A stretch of 64,000 nt of DNA from Thomasclavelia ramosa DSM 1402 (GCF_014131695.1 NZ_CP036346.1:372001-436000), one strand, 5' to 3'. Counted from the stretch's first letter, positions 35,520-44,582 are shown. Made by a program: numbers and translations. The notes: generated by a model not told the origin, from the sequence alone.

Positions 35520-35879
35520 AATAGAAAGATAAAAGGATTAAGTATTTTATCTAAGATACTAATTATATATATATTGTTTTACTTTGTAATTGGAGCAGTT
35601 CTAATTAGAGCTGTGCCAAATGATTTATATATATGATTAATAGTCACAGGTATAACTTTTATAGGAGTGATTTTAATTTCAAAAGAATACTTTAAAAATA
35701 ATTTTGTGAATCATTCTATGTTGGTTATGGAAAAACAGTTTAAAAATGACAATTATTTAATTTTATCTTGTAATGATCTATAGTTTTTTAACTTAAATGA
35801 ATTAATAATAACTGCACTAATATACAATAACGAGTTAATTGGAAACTTATATGCCAATAACTATTTTTATCATATATAA
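35520..35879 (+). pseudogene. Membrane protein remnant with two in-frame stops
   Basis: A single frame of 119 codons is broken only by TGA near 35634 and TAG near 35781. It encodes two hydrophobic spans (SKILIIYILFYFVIGAVLI and LIVTGITFIGVILIS) and a soluble C-terminal part ending ELIGNLYANNYFYHI. It has no visible start codon and resembles no family I can name. Confidence 0.5.
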
Positions 35880-35959
35880 AAATAACAATATTTTAACAAA
35901 TTAAAAAACTATGATAATATCAATGTTTTTTTACGACAAGGTAAACTGAAAATAATTAG

Positions 35960-35994
35960 TGATAAAAAATATCTTGCTTAATAAAAAAATATCA
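35960..35994 (+). promoter_or_regulatory. Tandem nitrogen-control-like motifs before amtB
   Basis: TGATA-AAAAA-TATCT (35960-35974) and TAATA-AAAAAA-TATCA (35979-35994) resemble the perfect TGATA-N6-TATCA dyad before glnN. A TATAAT at 36008-36013 follows. Confidence 0.4.
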
Positions 35995-36035
35995 TCTATA
36001 CTTCCAATATAATCATAAATAAAGGGGGAAGAAAT

Positions 36036-37277
36036 ATGATTGATTCTGGAGATACAGGATTTATGATAATCTGTACAGCATTGGTGTTATTGATGACACC
36101 AGGATTAGCTTTTTTCTATGGCGGAATGGTTAGAAGAAAAAATGTGGTTAATACGATGATGACTTCAATTTTTGTAATTGGAATAGCAATGGTTATGTGG
36201 ATATTATTTGGATATTCCTTGGCGTTTGGAAATGATCATCTAGGAATAATTGGGGATCTAAGCTTTTTGGGCTTGAGTAATGTAGGAACGACGCCAGGTA
36301 ATTATGCCAGTACGATTCCGGATTTAGGCTTTGCAGCATTTCAAATGATGTTTGCAATTATTACACCAGCTTTAATTACTGGCGCTGTAGCGGGAAGAAT
36401 GAAGTTTAAAGCGTTGTTTATTTTTATAATTGTCTGGTCAACAATCGTCTATTATCCTATGGCTCACATGGTCTGGGGATTAGGGGGATTCTTGGCTGAA
36501 ATTGGTTCAGTAGATTTTGCTGGTGGAAATGTTGTTCATATTAGTTCTGGAGTAAGCGCGCTAGTATTGTGTATTATCTTGGGTAAACGTAAGGATTATG
36601 ATCATGCGAAATATCGTATTCATAATATTCCGTTTGTTGTACTAGGTGCAAGCCTTCTATTATTTGGGTGGTTTGGTTTTAATGCCGGAAGTTCTTTAAA
36701 AGCTGACGGATTAGCAATACACGCTTTTATGACAACTGCTGTTGCTGCTGCTTCAGGAATGTTATCATGGATGTTGATGGATGTTTGGAAAATTAATAAA
36801 CCAACTTTAGTGGGAAGTGTAACCGGCCTAGTTGTCGGGCTTGTAGCAATTACTCCTGGTGCAGGATTTGTTCCGATTTGGTCTGCAGTTATTATTGGTT
36901 TTGTTGGTAGTCCAATTTGCTATTTTATGATTTCTAAAGCAAAACAATATTTTGGATATGATGATGCTCTAGATGCATTTGGATGTCATGGAATAGGTGG
37001 TATCTGGGGTGGTATTGCAACGGGGCTTTTTGCTCAAACTTCAATCAATGATGTAGCTAGATGGAATGGGTTATTCTTCGGAGATACAAACTTATTAATT
37101 GCACAAATTATTAGCATTTTACTAACAATAGTAGTTGCTGTGATAGGTACTTTAATTTGTATAGGAGTTGTACGGCTATTTACACCATTACGAGTTGATA
37201 AACGTGATGAACAGATGGGGTTAGATATGTCTGAACATAATGAGACAGCATACCCATCATTTAATGGATTAGAGTAA
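36036..37277 (+). CDS. amtB: Ammonium transporter
   Basis: A 413-aa, 11-helix Amt/Mep/Rh channel that conducts ammonium across the membrane as a trimer. The GFMIICTALVLLMTPGLAFFYGGMVRRKN start, GALAG-like GAVAGRMKFKA, the twin pore histidines in VHISSGVSALV and FGCHGIGGIWGG, and the cytoplasmic tail are typical. The glnK gene follows 13 bases later, the classical pairing in which the P-II protein blocks the channel when nitrogen is plentiful. Confidence 0.97.
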   Translation: MIDSGDTGFMIICTALVLLMTPGLAFFYGGMVRRKNVVNTMMTSIFVIGIAMVMWILFGYSLAFGNDHLGIIGDLSFLGLSNVGTTPGNYASTIPDLGFAAFQMMFAIITPALITGAVAGRMKFKALFIFIIVWSTIVYYPMAHMVWGLGGFLAEIGSVDFAGGNVVHISSGVSALVLCIILGKRKDYDHAKYRIHNIPFVVLGASLLLFGWFGFNAGSSLKADGLAIHAFMTTAVAAASGMLSWMLMDVWKINKPTLVGSVTGLVVGLVAITPGAGFVPIWSAVIIGFVGSPICYFMISKAKQYFGYDDALDAFGCHGIGGIWGGIATGLFAQTSINDVARWNGLFFGDTNLLIAQIISILLTIVVAVIGTLICIGVVRLFTPLRVDKRDEQMGLDMSEHNETAYPSFNGLE

Positions 37278-37290
37278 GGAGGAGTGATTT

Positions 37291-37635
37291 GTGATTAAAA
37301 TAGAAGCATTTGTTCGTGAAGATAAGTTTGAGGATGTTAAAGAAGCTTTAGCTAAAATTGAAGTTCATGGGATTACAGTTTATCAAGTTATGGGGTGTGG
37401 AATTCAAAAAGGCTATCGTGAAGTAATTAGAGGTAATGAAGTAGAAATAAATATGTTACCAAAAATTAAATTTGAAATTATAGTAAGTGATGAAGTTTGG
37501 GAAAAGAAGACAATCAAGGCAATTCAAACCGCAGCATTTACGGGGAATCCTGGAGATGGCAAAATAATTAGTTATGATCTAAAAAGTGCTTTGCGAATTA
37601 GAACCGGTGAAACCGATAAAGATGCAATAAATTAA
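37291..37635 (+). CDS. glnK: P-II family nitrogen regulatory protein
   Basis: A 114-aa trimeric P-II signal protein that binds ATP/ADP and 2-oxoglutarate and gates AmtB. MIKIEAFVREDKFEDVKEAL and the C-terminal GDGKI nucleotide-binding loop are standard. Translation starts at GTG after AAGGAGG. In the T-loop (GIQKGYREVIRGNEVEINMLP) position 51 is Val in place of the Tyr uridylylated in enteric bacteria, so control by covalent uridylylation is not expected. Confidence 0.95.
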   Translation: MIKIEAFVREDKFEDVKEALAKIEVHGITVYQVMGCGIQKGYREVIRGNEVEINMLPKIKFEIIVSDEVWEKKTIKAIQTAAFTGNPGDGKIISYDLKSALRIRTGETDKDAIN

Positions 37636-37666
37636 AATTACTGGATGTTATTCCAGTAATTTTTTA
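37634..37666. terminator. Terminator of amtB-glnK
   Basis: AATTACTGGA/TCCAGTAATT stem with a short loop and T run; can also serve the convergent Na/Pi gene. Confidence 0.88.
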
Positions 37667-37674
37667 TGTAAAAA

Positions 37675-39348
37675 TCAAACATTTAAATATTTAACTTTAT
37701 GATCTTTGTATACCGTAATTGTTGAATTTGCAGTATTTAAAGCAATATCACCAATTCGTTCAATACTAGAAATAATATCAATGATGATAGAAGCAGCGAT
37801 ATTATCTTCACAAATACCGTCACGCATTCGGACTAGATGATTTTGACGACACTCAATTTCTAAAGCATTTAAAGTATGTTCTTTTTTGTTTAAAGAAGAA
37901 AGAAGTTTATTTGCATTATCGTGTTCATAAATATCTAGAGCATCTTGGACCATTTCTAAAGCTAATTTATACATTTTATTTAAATCATCGATTGCTTCGT
38001 TAGAAAATTTACCTTTTTCATCGTAAACAAGTTTGTAATAATTAGCTAAATTACTAACAATGTCACCAATTCGTTCAAGATTTTTGATAATTTGATAATT
38101 TTTAAAGTATTCATTAGTTTGCTTTTTTGCTAATGTGGGCTGTTGAGCAATTTTTAACAAGTATTTGGATAAACGAGAATCATATTTATCTATTAGTGCT
38201 TCAATTTCGATAATTTCATCATAATCTTCACTATTTTTAGAGATTAAATAAGTATAAGATAATTTAATATTGGCTATAACATTTCGTCCCATTCGGAGTG
38301 TATTCTTTTTAGCAACTGCTAATGCTCCGACAGGAAGTTTGTCAATTAAAGTATCATCTAGCTCATCGATATTTTCAATGAGCGTATCATGATGATCATT
38401 CCCAGGAATTAACTTTTCTAATAAAATAACACAATAGCGAACAAAAGGAATAACTAAAATAGTTGAAGCTATATTAAAAATGAAGTGTACTTGAGCAATA
38501 TACATTTCTTGACTGCCGTTTAGCAGCAAATTGACCCAATTAGTTAAATTAACGAATGGTTTTAAAACGAGCATTCCTATTATTGCACCTGCTAGATTAT
38601 AAACAACATGAAACCAGGCAGCTCGTTTAGTTGAAATAGATCCGCCTAAAGCGGCAATAACCGCAGTAATACAAGTACCAATGTTGGCCCCAAAAATAAA
38701 TGCAGCACCAGCAGCAGGAGTGATTGAACCAGTTGTAAAAAGTTTTTGGACTACACCGATAACAGCAGTAGATGATTGCATGATGCCTGTTGCTATAGTT
38801 CCACCTAGAAGTGCCCACCATGGTTTTTTTCCTAACGTTGTCATGATACTTGTAAACCAAGGTTCTTTAGCAAAGGCTATCATTTGATCACTCATTATTT
38901 GTAGACCAACAAAAATTAGTCCAAAGCCCAGAACAACTTTGCCGATGTATCCAATCGTCTTTTTTTTAGCTAAAAACATGATTACAACCCCAATAAAGAC
39001 AAGATAGTAAGCAAATTGTTCCACATTCAAGCCTATCATTATTGAAGTCACACAAGTCCCAATATTCGCTCCAATCGTGATTCCTATAGCCTGTTCCAAC
39101 TTCATTAATCCGGCCCGAACCAGACTGATTGAAATAACTGTAACAGCAGAACTAGAATGGAGGATTGCAGAAATTAAAGTACCCACTAAAATTGAGGTAA
39201 AAAGATTACTTGTATATTTTTCAATATACTCACGGATATGATATCCTGCAATACTTTTGAGGCCATCGCTCATAAGATTGATTCCATAAATAAAGATAGA
39301 TAGGCCTCCAATAATAAACCCAATGATCGTAATTAGTGATTCATCCAT
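37675..39348 (-). CDS. Na+/phosphate cotransporter with PhoU-like domain
   Basis: A protein of about 557 aa of the NptA/YjbB type. The N-terminal 310 residues hold two inverted Na/Pi symporter repeats (SAILHSSSAVTVISISLV with GANIGTCVTSI, and TGIMQSSTAVIGVVQKLF with GANIGTCITAVIAALGG). The C-terminal 200 residues are a PhoU-like helical domain (ERIGDIVSNLANYYK and ERIGDIALNTANSTI). It imports or exports phosphate with sodium. The ATG at 39348 gives the family start MDESLIT; an in-frame TTG at 39366 is the alternative, since neither has a strong ribosome site. Confidence 0.93.
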   Translation of the reverse strand: MDESLITIIGFIIGGLSIFIYGINLMSDGLKSIAGYHIREYIEKYTSNLFTSILVGTLISAILHSSSAVTVISISLVRAGLMKLEQAIGITIGANIGTCVTSIMIGLNVEQFAYYLVFIGVVIMFLAKKKTIGYIGKVVLGFGLIFVGLQIMSDQMIAFAKEPWFTSIMTTLGKKPWWALLGGTIATGIMQSSTAVIGVVQKLFTTGSITPAAGAAFIFGANIGTCITAVIAALGGSISTKRAAWFHVVYNLAGAIIGMLVLKPFVNLTNWVNLLLNGSQEMYIAQVHFIFNIASTILVIPFVRYCVILLEKLIPGNDHHDTLIENIDELDDTLIDKLPVGALAVAKKNTLRMGRNVIANIKLSYTYLISKNSEDYDEIIEIEALIDKYDSRLSKYLLKIAQQPTLAKKQTNEYFKNYQIIKNLERIGDIVSNLANYYKLVYDEKGKFSNEAIDDLNKMYKLALEMVQDALDIYEHDNANKLLSSLNKKEHTLNALEIECRQNHLVRMRDGICEDNIAASIIIDIISSIERIGDIALNTANSTITVYKDHKVKYLNV

Positions 39349-39489
39349 AATTATCCCAGCTTTCAAATATATCTCTTTACTTTATCTTAACATATTTATT
39401 AGTAAATATAATCAGAATAAAATTAATTAATAGCATACTTTTATCTAAACAATATTTTATGATAAAATAGGCAGGAAAGAGGTGGTTAT

Positions 39490-39792
39490 ATGTTAGCGAG
39501 ATTATATGTAATTATTGAAAGTGAAGATATAAAAGATTATCAAATGATTAAAGATTTGTTGTTACAAATAAATCCTAATTTTTCAATTTCACCGAGTCGT
39601 GAGTATGCTGGAAAAAAAGATTGTAGTGAGTTTTTTGTAACAGTTAATTTAGATGTTACAGAGGTACCGCTGTTATTAGAACGATTAAATAATGATTGGG
39701 ATGGAGAAATAGATGATTGCAGCTGTTATGGCTTTAATACTAGAATGTTTCATGATCTAGTTTATTATTTAGAATTTGCTTTGTTTGAGTAA
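39490..39792 (+). CDS. Small protein of unknown function
   Basis: A 100-aa soluble acidic protein. Its pattern of short strands and helices (ARLYVIIESEDIKDYQMIKDLLLQ, EFFVTVNLDVTEVPLLLERLNNDW) suggests a compact alpha/beta fold; the DDCSCYG segment may bind metal. No family is recognised. GAGGTGG precedes the ATG and a terminator follows at the stop. Confidence 0.65.
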   Translation: MLARLYVIIESEDIKDYQMIKDLLLQINPNFSISPSREYAGKKDCSEFFVTVNLDVTEVPLLLERLNNDWDGEIDDCSCYGFNTRMFHDLVYYLEFALFE

Positions 39793-39816
39793 GTGTGATT
39801 TTAGATCACACTTATT
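39791..39816 (+). terminator. Terminator of the 100-aa gene
   Basis: AAGTGTGAT/ATCACACTT stem, 5-base loop, followed by a T-rich stretch. Confidence 0.8.
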
Positions 39817-39914
39817 TATTTTTAGAAAATGAGAAAATTCTTATTTAATTATTATTGTTCTTTAAGCAACAATCGGGCAAAATAGGTTATGATATAGATG
39901 AAAGGAAGATGGGA

Positions 39915-40217
39915 ATGGAAAAGCTGATTATTTATAAAAAACAAATTATAACAACTATAATAATAATCGTCATTAGTGTTATTTGTTTTGGTGTCTATAT
40001 ATTACATACAACTTTAAATAACATTAATTATTCTAAAAGTGAAGCACATGTTGTAGCATTGAAACAATTTCCAGGAACTATCGTATCTTCACAAATTGAA
40101 TATGAGCATATGCAAATATTTTACCATCTTGAAATAGAGAATCAGCAGCAAGAACTGATTGAGATAAATATTAGTGCAAAAAGTGGAAAGATAATTGGAT
40201 TTGAATATAAGGAGTGA
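39915..40217 (+). CDS. Membrane-anchored PepSY-like protein
   Basis: A 100-aa protein with one N-terminal transmembrane helix (about residues 8-31; IITTIIIIVISVICFGVYIL) and an extracellular PepSY-like domain (YSKSEAHVVALKQFPGTIVSSQIEYE and ISAKSGKIIGFEY). PepSY domains are thought to restrain peptidases or sense envelope conditions. The ATG at 39915 has AAGGAAG six bases before it. It is the first gene of an operon with a two-component system and a two-PepSY lipoprotein. Confidence 0.75.
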   Translation: MEKLIIYKKQIITTIIIIVISVICFGVYILHTTLNNINYSKSEAHVVALKQFPGTIVSSQIEYEHMQIFYHLEIENQQQELIEINISAKSGKIIGFEYKE

Positions 40218-40222
40218 TGAAG

Positions 40223-40876
40223 ATGGCAATACTGATAATTGAAGATGAAAAAAATATGTCAGATCTATTAAAGCTAGAATTAACCCATGCAGGTTATTGT
40301 TGTGATCAAGCTTATGATGGTGAAGTTGGGTTAAAAAAAGCTTTAGAGCAAGAATATGAATTAATCTTATTAGATTTAATGTTACCGCGAATTAATGGAA
40401 TCGAAGTATGTCGACGCTTGCGAGAGATTAAACAAACGCCAGTAATTATGCTTACAGCTCGTGATGAGGTGATGGATAAGGTCAATGGTTTACAAGTTGG
40501 AGCAGATGATTATTTAGCAAAGCCGTTTGCAATGGAAGAATTATTAGCGAGGATAAATGCACTATTGAGAAGAATGAACTTTCAAAAAGCACTTCTTGAA
40601 TATAGTTATGGAGAAGTTAAAATTGATCCAAGTAAGCACAAGGTCTTTTTCAAAGATAATGAAGTAAATTTAACAACGACTGAGTTTGATTTATTATCAT
40701 TATTAGTTCAAAATGGCGGTGATGTTGTTAGTCGCAATAAGATTTTAGATCAGGTTTGGGGTTATGATGAAGATGTATCAACAAATGTCGTTGAAGTATA
40801 TATCCGTTATTTACGTAATAAAATTCCCGGAATTAAAATTGAAACAGTACGTGGAGTAGGATACCGTTTATCATGA
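40223..40876 (+). CDS. OmpR/PhoB-family response regulator
   Basis: A 217-aa regulator: receiver domain (1-115) with phosphorylated Asp51 in LILLDLMLPR and the Lys of DYLAKPF, then a winged-helix DNA-binding domain (125-217) ending RNKIPGIKIETVRGVGYRL. Three starts are possible (GTG 40214, ATG 40217, ATG 40223); the last has AAGGAG eight bases before it and gives the normal start MAILIIEDE. It overlaps the kinase gene by 4 bases. Confidence 0.95.
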   Translation: MAILIIEDEKNMSDLLKLELTHAGYCCDQAYDGEVGLKKALEQEYELILLDLMLPRINGIEVCRRLREIKQTPVIMLTARDEVMDKVNGLQVGADDYLAKPFAMEELLARINALLRRMNFQKALLEYSYGEVKIDPSKHKVFFKDNEVNLTTTEFDLLSLLVQNGGDVVSRNKILDQVWGYDEDVSTNVVEVYIRYLRNKIPGIKIETVRGVGYRLS

Positions 40877-41925
40877 AAATTAAATCACTACGACATCAAT
40901 TAGTTAGTACTACTTCAATTATTATTATGACAGTGATCGTAGTATTTAGCTTGATTTTATTACTTTATATGGGTTATTATTTATTGATTATTGGACGAAT
41001 CTATGCAATGGATGAAGATTTGATAACCCCCATAGCTAGTATTGTTGCTGTAATCTTTTTGATTTTAATTATTGTTGCATTGATTACCAGTATTGCCTGT
41101 GGTTTCATGATTAGTAAACGTTTTTTACAAACTGTTGATCAATTTACAAAGAGTATTAAACAAATTAAAAATGAGGGCTTAAGTCACCGGCTTGTTATTG
41201 AGGGAAATGATGAATTAGCTTTATTAGGCAAGGAATTTAATGAAACAATCGATCAAGTGGAAAGATCATTATTACAACAAAATCAATTTGTAAGTGATGC
41301 ATCACATGAATTAAAAACGCCATTGGCAATTATAAAAGGAAATTTAGATATGTTGGAGCGGTGGGGAAAAGATGATCCTGCTATTCTTAGCAATTCACTT
41401 AATGTCACTAGTAATGAAGTTGAGCGATTAATCCAATTGTGTAATGAACTTCTTCATTTAACCCGAGAGATGGATATTCATTGTGAAGAACCAACTGATC
41501 TTAATTTAGTAGTTGATGAAGTAATTACAAATTTTAAAGAAGTTCACCCAGAATTTGAATTTATTATTAAAATAACTGTAACTTCAAAGATATGGATGCG
41601 CATAGAACATTTAAAACAACTTTTAATTATTTTAATTGATAATGCAATTAAATATTCAAGAGAAGAAGAAAAGAAAATTGAATTATTATATGTTGACCAA
41701 AAATTAATGGTTAAAGATCACGGGATTGGGATAGAAGCAGATAAATTAGACTATATATTTAATCGCTTTTATCGGGCTGATGAGTCACGGGCTCAAAATA
41801 ATAACAATTTTGGACTAGGTTTAGCAATTGCTAAAAGAATTTGCAGCTATTATGACTATGCAATTACGGTTGAAAGTATAGTTGATCAATATACAATTTT
41901 TACAATTGATTTTGAAAGGAGATAA
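40873..41925 (+). CDS. Sensor histidine kinase (HAMP-HisKA-HATPase)
   Basis: A 350-aa membrane kinase with two transmembrane helices (about 15-38 and 52-78) separated by a very short extracellular loop, then HAMP (about 80-130), HisKA with phospho-acceptor His145 in SDASHELKTPLAIIKG, and an ATPase domain with N box LIDNAIKYSREE and G boxes KDHGIGI and NFGLGLAIAKRI. The short loop suggests sensing in or at the membrane, possibly with the PepSY partners encoded on either side. Confidence 0.95.
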   Translation: MKIKSLRHQLVSTTSIIIMTVIVVFSLILLLYMGYYLLIIGRIYAMDEDLITPIASIVAVIFLILIIVALITSIACGFMISKRFLQTVDQFTKSIKQIKNEGLSHRLVIEGNDELALLGKEFNETIDQVERSLLQQNQFVSDASHELKTPLAIIKGNLDMLERWGKDDPAILSNSLNVTSNEVERLIQLCNELLHLTREMDIHCEEPTDLNLVVDEVITNFKEVHPEFEFIIKITVTSKIWMRIEHLKQLLIILIDNAIKYSREEEKKIELLYVDQKLMVKDHGIGIEADKLDYIFNRFYRADESRAQNNNNFGLGLAIAKRICSYYDYAITVESIVDQYTIFTIDFERR

Positions 41926-41930
41926 TATTT

Positions 41931-42449
41931 ATGAAGAAAATAATTTTATTTGTATTAATTACAATAGCTTTAGTTGGATGTACTGAAAAAGTTAGTGCCC
42001 TAACATTGGAAGAAGCTCAAGAAATTGCTTTAAAAGAAGTAGAAGGAAAAATCCTTAAGGCTAAAGAAGATAAAGATGATGGGGTAACTTACTATGATTT
42101 TACTATTATAACTGATACAGAAAAGTATGAAATAGAAGTAGACGCAAATAGTGGAAAGGTATTAAAACGGGAAAAAGATGATGATTATATAGGTACGACA
42201 ACTAATCCAGTTGATGGAACAGTTACTCCGATTACTCCTGTTAATACGGCTGTTTCTTTAGAGGAAGCTCAAAAAATCGCTTTTGATCGTGTTGGTGGTG
42301 GTTACTTAATAAAAACAGAGTTAGATTATGATGACGATGATGGAATTAAAAAATATGAGATAGAGATTAAAAATGGTAATAAGGAATATGAATTAGAAAT
42401 TAATGCAGATACTGGTGAAATTATTAAATATGAAGAAGATGTAGAATAA
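41931..42449 (+). CDS. Lipoprotein with two PepSY domains
   Basis: A 172-aa exported lipoprotein. The signal peptide MKKIILFVLITIAL ends in the lipobox LVGC with Cys17. Two PepSY repeats follow (about residues 24-88 and 107-170), each starting LEEAQ-IA and ending with an acidic YELEINADTGEI-like strand, joined by a Thr/Pro-rich linker. It closes the PepSY/two-component operon and is a likely envelope partner or target of the kinase. Confidence 0.88.
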   Translation: MKKIILFVLITIALVGCTEKVSALTLEEAQEIALKEVEGKILKAKEDKDDGVTYYDFTIITDTEKYEIEVDANSGKVLKREKDDDYIGTTTNPVDGTVTPITPVNTAVSLEEAQKIAFDRVGGGYLIKTELDYDDDDGIKKYEIEIKNGNKEYELEINADTGEIIKYEEDVE

Positions 42450-42476
42450 AAGAATTGGTTACAGCCGATTCTTTTA
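42448..42476 (+). terminator. Terminator of the PepSY/two-component operon
   Basis: AAAAGAATTGG/CCGATTCTTTT stem with one G-T pair, 6-base loop and T-rich tail, starting at the stop codon. Confidence 0.82.
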
Positions 42477-42831
42477 TTATTATATAGGAATAATAATTTT
42501 AGTATTAAAAACATGATGTCTTCATTAAATAAAAGTTATTTTTCTTGCTTTTTATCTCATTATTCAGATATAGATAAAGAGGGATTGTTTTTTTATTGCT
42601 GTATTATCAGCATTAAATATATCTATCCGAATCCTATTTTAAAGGAATGATTGAATTCATTAACAAGTGGGAATATTATTTTATTTGATAAAAAAATTAA
42701 GCTATTCGCTAGAAAAGTGGAAATGATTAGTTGCTTTTTCAAAGTTTTGCCTTAATAGAAAATAAAATAATGGAATATGATTTAAAATTAGCTTTAGAAT
42801 ATGAAAAAGGAAATGAGAAGGAAAAATAAAA
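42477..42831. other. AT-rich stretch with only decayed frames
   Basis: No intact gene is visible in these 350 bases. A frame from ATG 42771 (MEYDLKLALEYEKGNEKEK) ends just before the degenerate frame at 42832 and may be the end of a lost gene in the same former operon. Confidence 0.4.
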
Positions 42832-43033
42832 ATGGCTTTATATAAACAAACACTACAAGGATATAAGGATATTAAATGTTCAGAGGAAGAAATCTTGGTG
42901 GGTGAGCAGGCTTAGGCAGTTGATCAGAATAATAGATAAATTGTGATTGAAGCGTTAAAATAATTGCAACAAGAAGGTGAAACAATAATTAATTAGTTAG
43001 TTATGACCCGGTATTTGAAAAGATTGTAGATTA
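42832..43033 (+). pseudogene. Degenerate coding sequence with several stops, unidentified
   Basis: From ATG 42832, preceded by AGAAGGA, a single frame reads MALYKQTLQGYKDIKCSEEE, ILVGEQA, then TAG, AVDQNNR, TAA, IVIEALK, TAA, LQQEGETIIN, TAG. The character of the residues stays protein-like across at least four stops, so this is a decayed gene. It is not identified. Confidence 0.45.
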
Positions 43034-43089
43034 GCAAATTTACTTAAATTAAATAGAAAACATGTTGTTATAATACTATATTTATTAGC

Positions 43090-43126
43090 AAAAAAGCCTT
43101 CTATAGATTTCTATAGAAGACTTTTT
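43090..43126 (-). terminator. Terminator of the GH1 gene
   Basis: Arms AAAAAG-CTTCTATA and TATAGAAG-CTTTTT (one bulged base each side) pair around a short loop; the minus strand ends in five T. Confidence 0.82.
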
Positions 43127-43135
43127 AAGATTAAA

Positions 43136-44554
43136 TTAATCTGATAAATCATCACCATTAGTGGCAATAACTTTTTTGTACCAATAGAATGAATCTTTAC
43201 GATAACGATCTAAAGTTTTTAAATCAAATTCTTCACGGTCTACATAAATAAATCCATAACGTTTGACCATACCTTCATGTGTTGAAATCAAGTCTACTGC
43301 TGACCATGGACAGTATCCCATCATTTCACAACCGTCTGTGATTGCTAATTGTACCTGTTCAAGATGTTTTCTTAAATATTCAATTCGATATTGATCATGT
43401 ACTTTACCGTCTTCTGTTAATTTATCATATGCTCCTAGTCCATTTTCAGTAACGATCATTGGCAGACGATAACGTGAGTACATTTCACGGATTGTTGCCC
43501 GGAATCCCATTGGATCAATTTCCCATCCAAATTCAGTAGTTGGTAAATTAGGATTTTTAAATCCACGATAGAATCCGGCTTCACCACGAGCAGTTTGCTG
43601 ATCAGCTCCAGGATCCATTGTTTCAGTTCCATCACTAGCTTCACAAGTAGCAGTATTGTAATAGTTGAAACCAATAAAATCAGGATGTCCATTTTTCAAT
43701 GCTTCAGCATCTCCAGGTGCAAATGTTGGGCAGGCATCATGTTCTTCTAAGTAAGCCCAAACTAAATTATTATATACACCGTAAACCGCCATATCCAAAT
43801 ATAACCAGTTTCTTATAGCATTATAGTTTTGTGCTGCTAGAACATCTTCAGGTTTACAAGAAGCAGGATAAACTAATGAAATATTTGGTGCAGGTCCGAT
43901 TTTTGCTCCAGGAATCATTTCGTGGCATAATGCCATTGCTTTAGCTTGTGCTACCAGCATATGATGGTTTTGCTGATAGATTTCTTTGATTTCGTTTGTG
44001 CATCCTTCCGGCAAGTGTAATGTACCAATTACCGGTCCAACTAAAGTCAGCATATTTTGTTCGTTGATCGTTAGCCAATATTTAACACGATCACCATAAT
44101 TTTCATACATAACTTTTGCAAAGTTTACAAACCAGTCAACCGATTCTGGATTACCCCAGCTTCCTCTTTCATCTAAAGCAGCCGGCATATCAAAATGGAA
44201 CATTGTTACCAATGGTTCAATACCGTATTTTAAACATTCATTAATAACATTATTATAATATTCAATTCCTTTTGGATTGACTTCACCAGTTCCATTAGGT
44301 AAAATTCTTGTCCAAGCGATAGAGAAACGATAAGTCTTGAATCCCATTTCTGCCATCAATGCAATATCTTCTTTATAACGATGATATTGATCAGCACACA
44401 CATCAAGTTCTGAAGTTCCTTCAGGTACTTTTTTGACATCCTGACAAGATGGTCCTTTTCCATCGATTAAGTTAGCTCCTTCTACTTGATAAGCAGATGT
44501 TGAAGCTCCCCATAAAAAATCACTTGGGAATGGTTTTAGTTTTTTGTGTAACAT
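43136..44554 (-). CDS. 6-phospho-beta-glucosidase, glycoside hydrolase family 1
   Basis: A 472-aa cytoplasmic GH1 enzyme that splits phosphorylated beta-glucosides delivered by PTS systems. The FLWGASTSAYQVEGA start, WLTINEQN with the acid/base Glu, and PMIVTENGLGAYD with the nucleophile Glu are complete; the SAVDLIS and YG-FIYVD segments fit the phospho-specific branch. AAGGAGG precedes the ATG. A palindrome resembling a catabolite-responsive element covers the -35 position. It is monocistronic, distant from the cellobiose-type PTS of this window. Confidence 0.94.
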   Translation of the reverse strand: MLHKKLKPFPSDFLWGASTSAYQVEGANLIDGKGPSCQDVKKVPEGTSELDVCADQYHRYKEDIALMAEMGFKTYRFSIAWTRILPNGTGEVNPKGIEYYNNVINECLKYGIEPLVTMFHFDMPAALDERGSWGNPESVDWFVNFAKVMYENYGDRVKYWLTINEQNMLTLVGPVIGTLHLPEGCTNEIKEIYQQNHHMLVAQAKAMALCHEMIPGAKIGPAPNISLVYPASCKPEDVLAAQNYNAIRNWLYLDMAVYGVYNNLVWAYLEEHDACPTFAPGDAEALKNGHPDFIGFNYYNTATCEASDGTETMDPGADQQTARGEAGFYRGFKNPNLPTTEFGWEIDPMGFRATIREMYSRYRLPMIVTENGLGAYDKLTEDGKVHDQYRIEYLRKHLEQVQLAITDGCEMMGYCPWSAVDLISTHEGMVKRYGFIYVDREEFDLKTLDRYRKDSFYWYKKVIATNGDDLSD

Positions 44555-44582
44555 TTTATTTCCTCCTTGTTTTTACGGCTTT

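Noticed and set aside
35634-35636. TGA read as tryptophan in the membrane-protein remnant
   Set aside because: TGA is a normal stop in other genes of the window (for example before the kinase at 40215-40217), and a second stop (TAG) follows in the same frame, so decay is the simpler reading.
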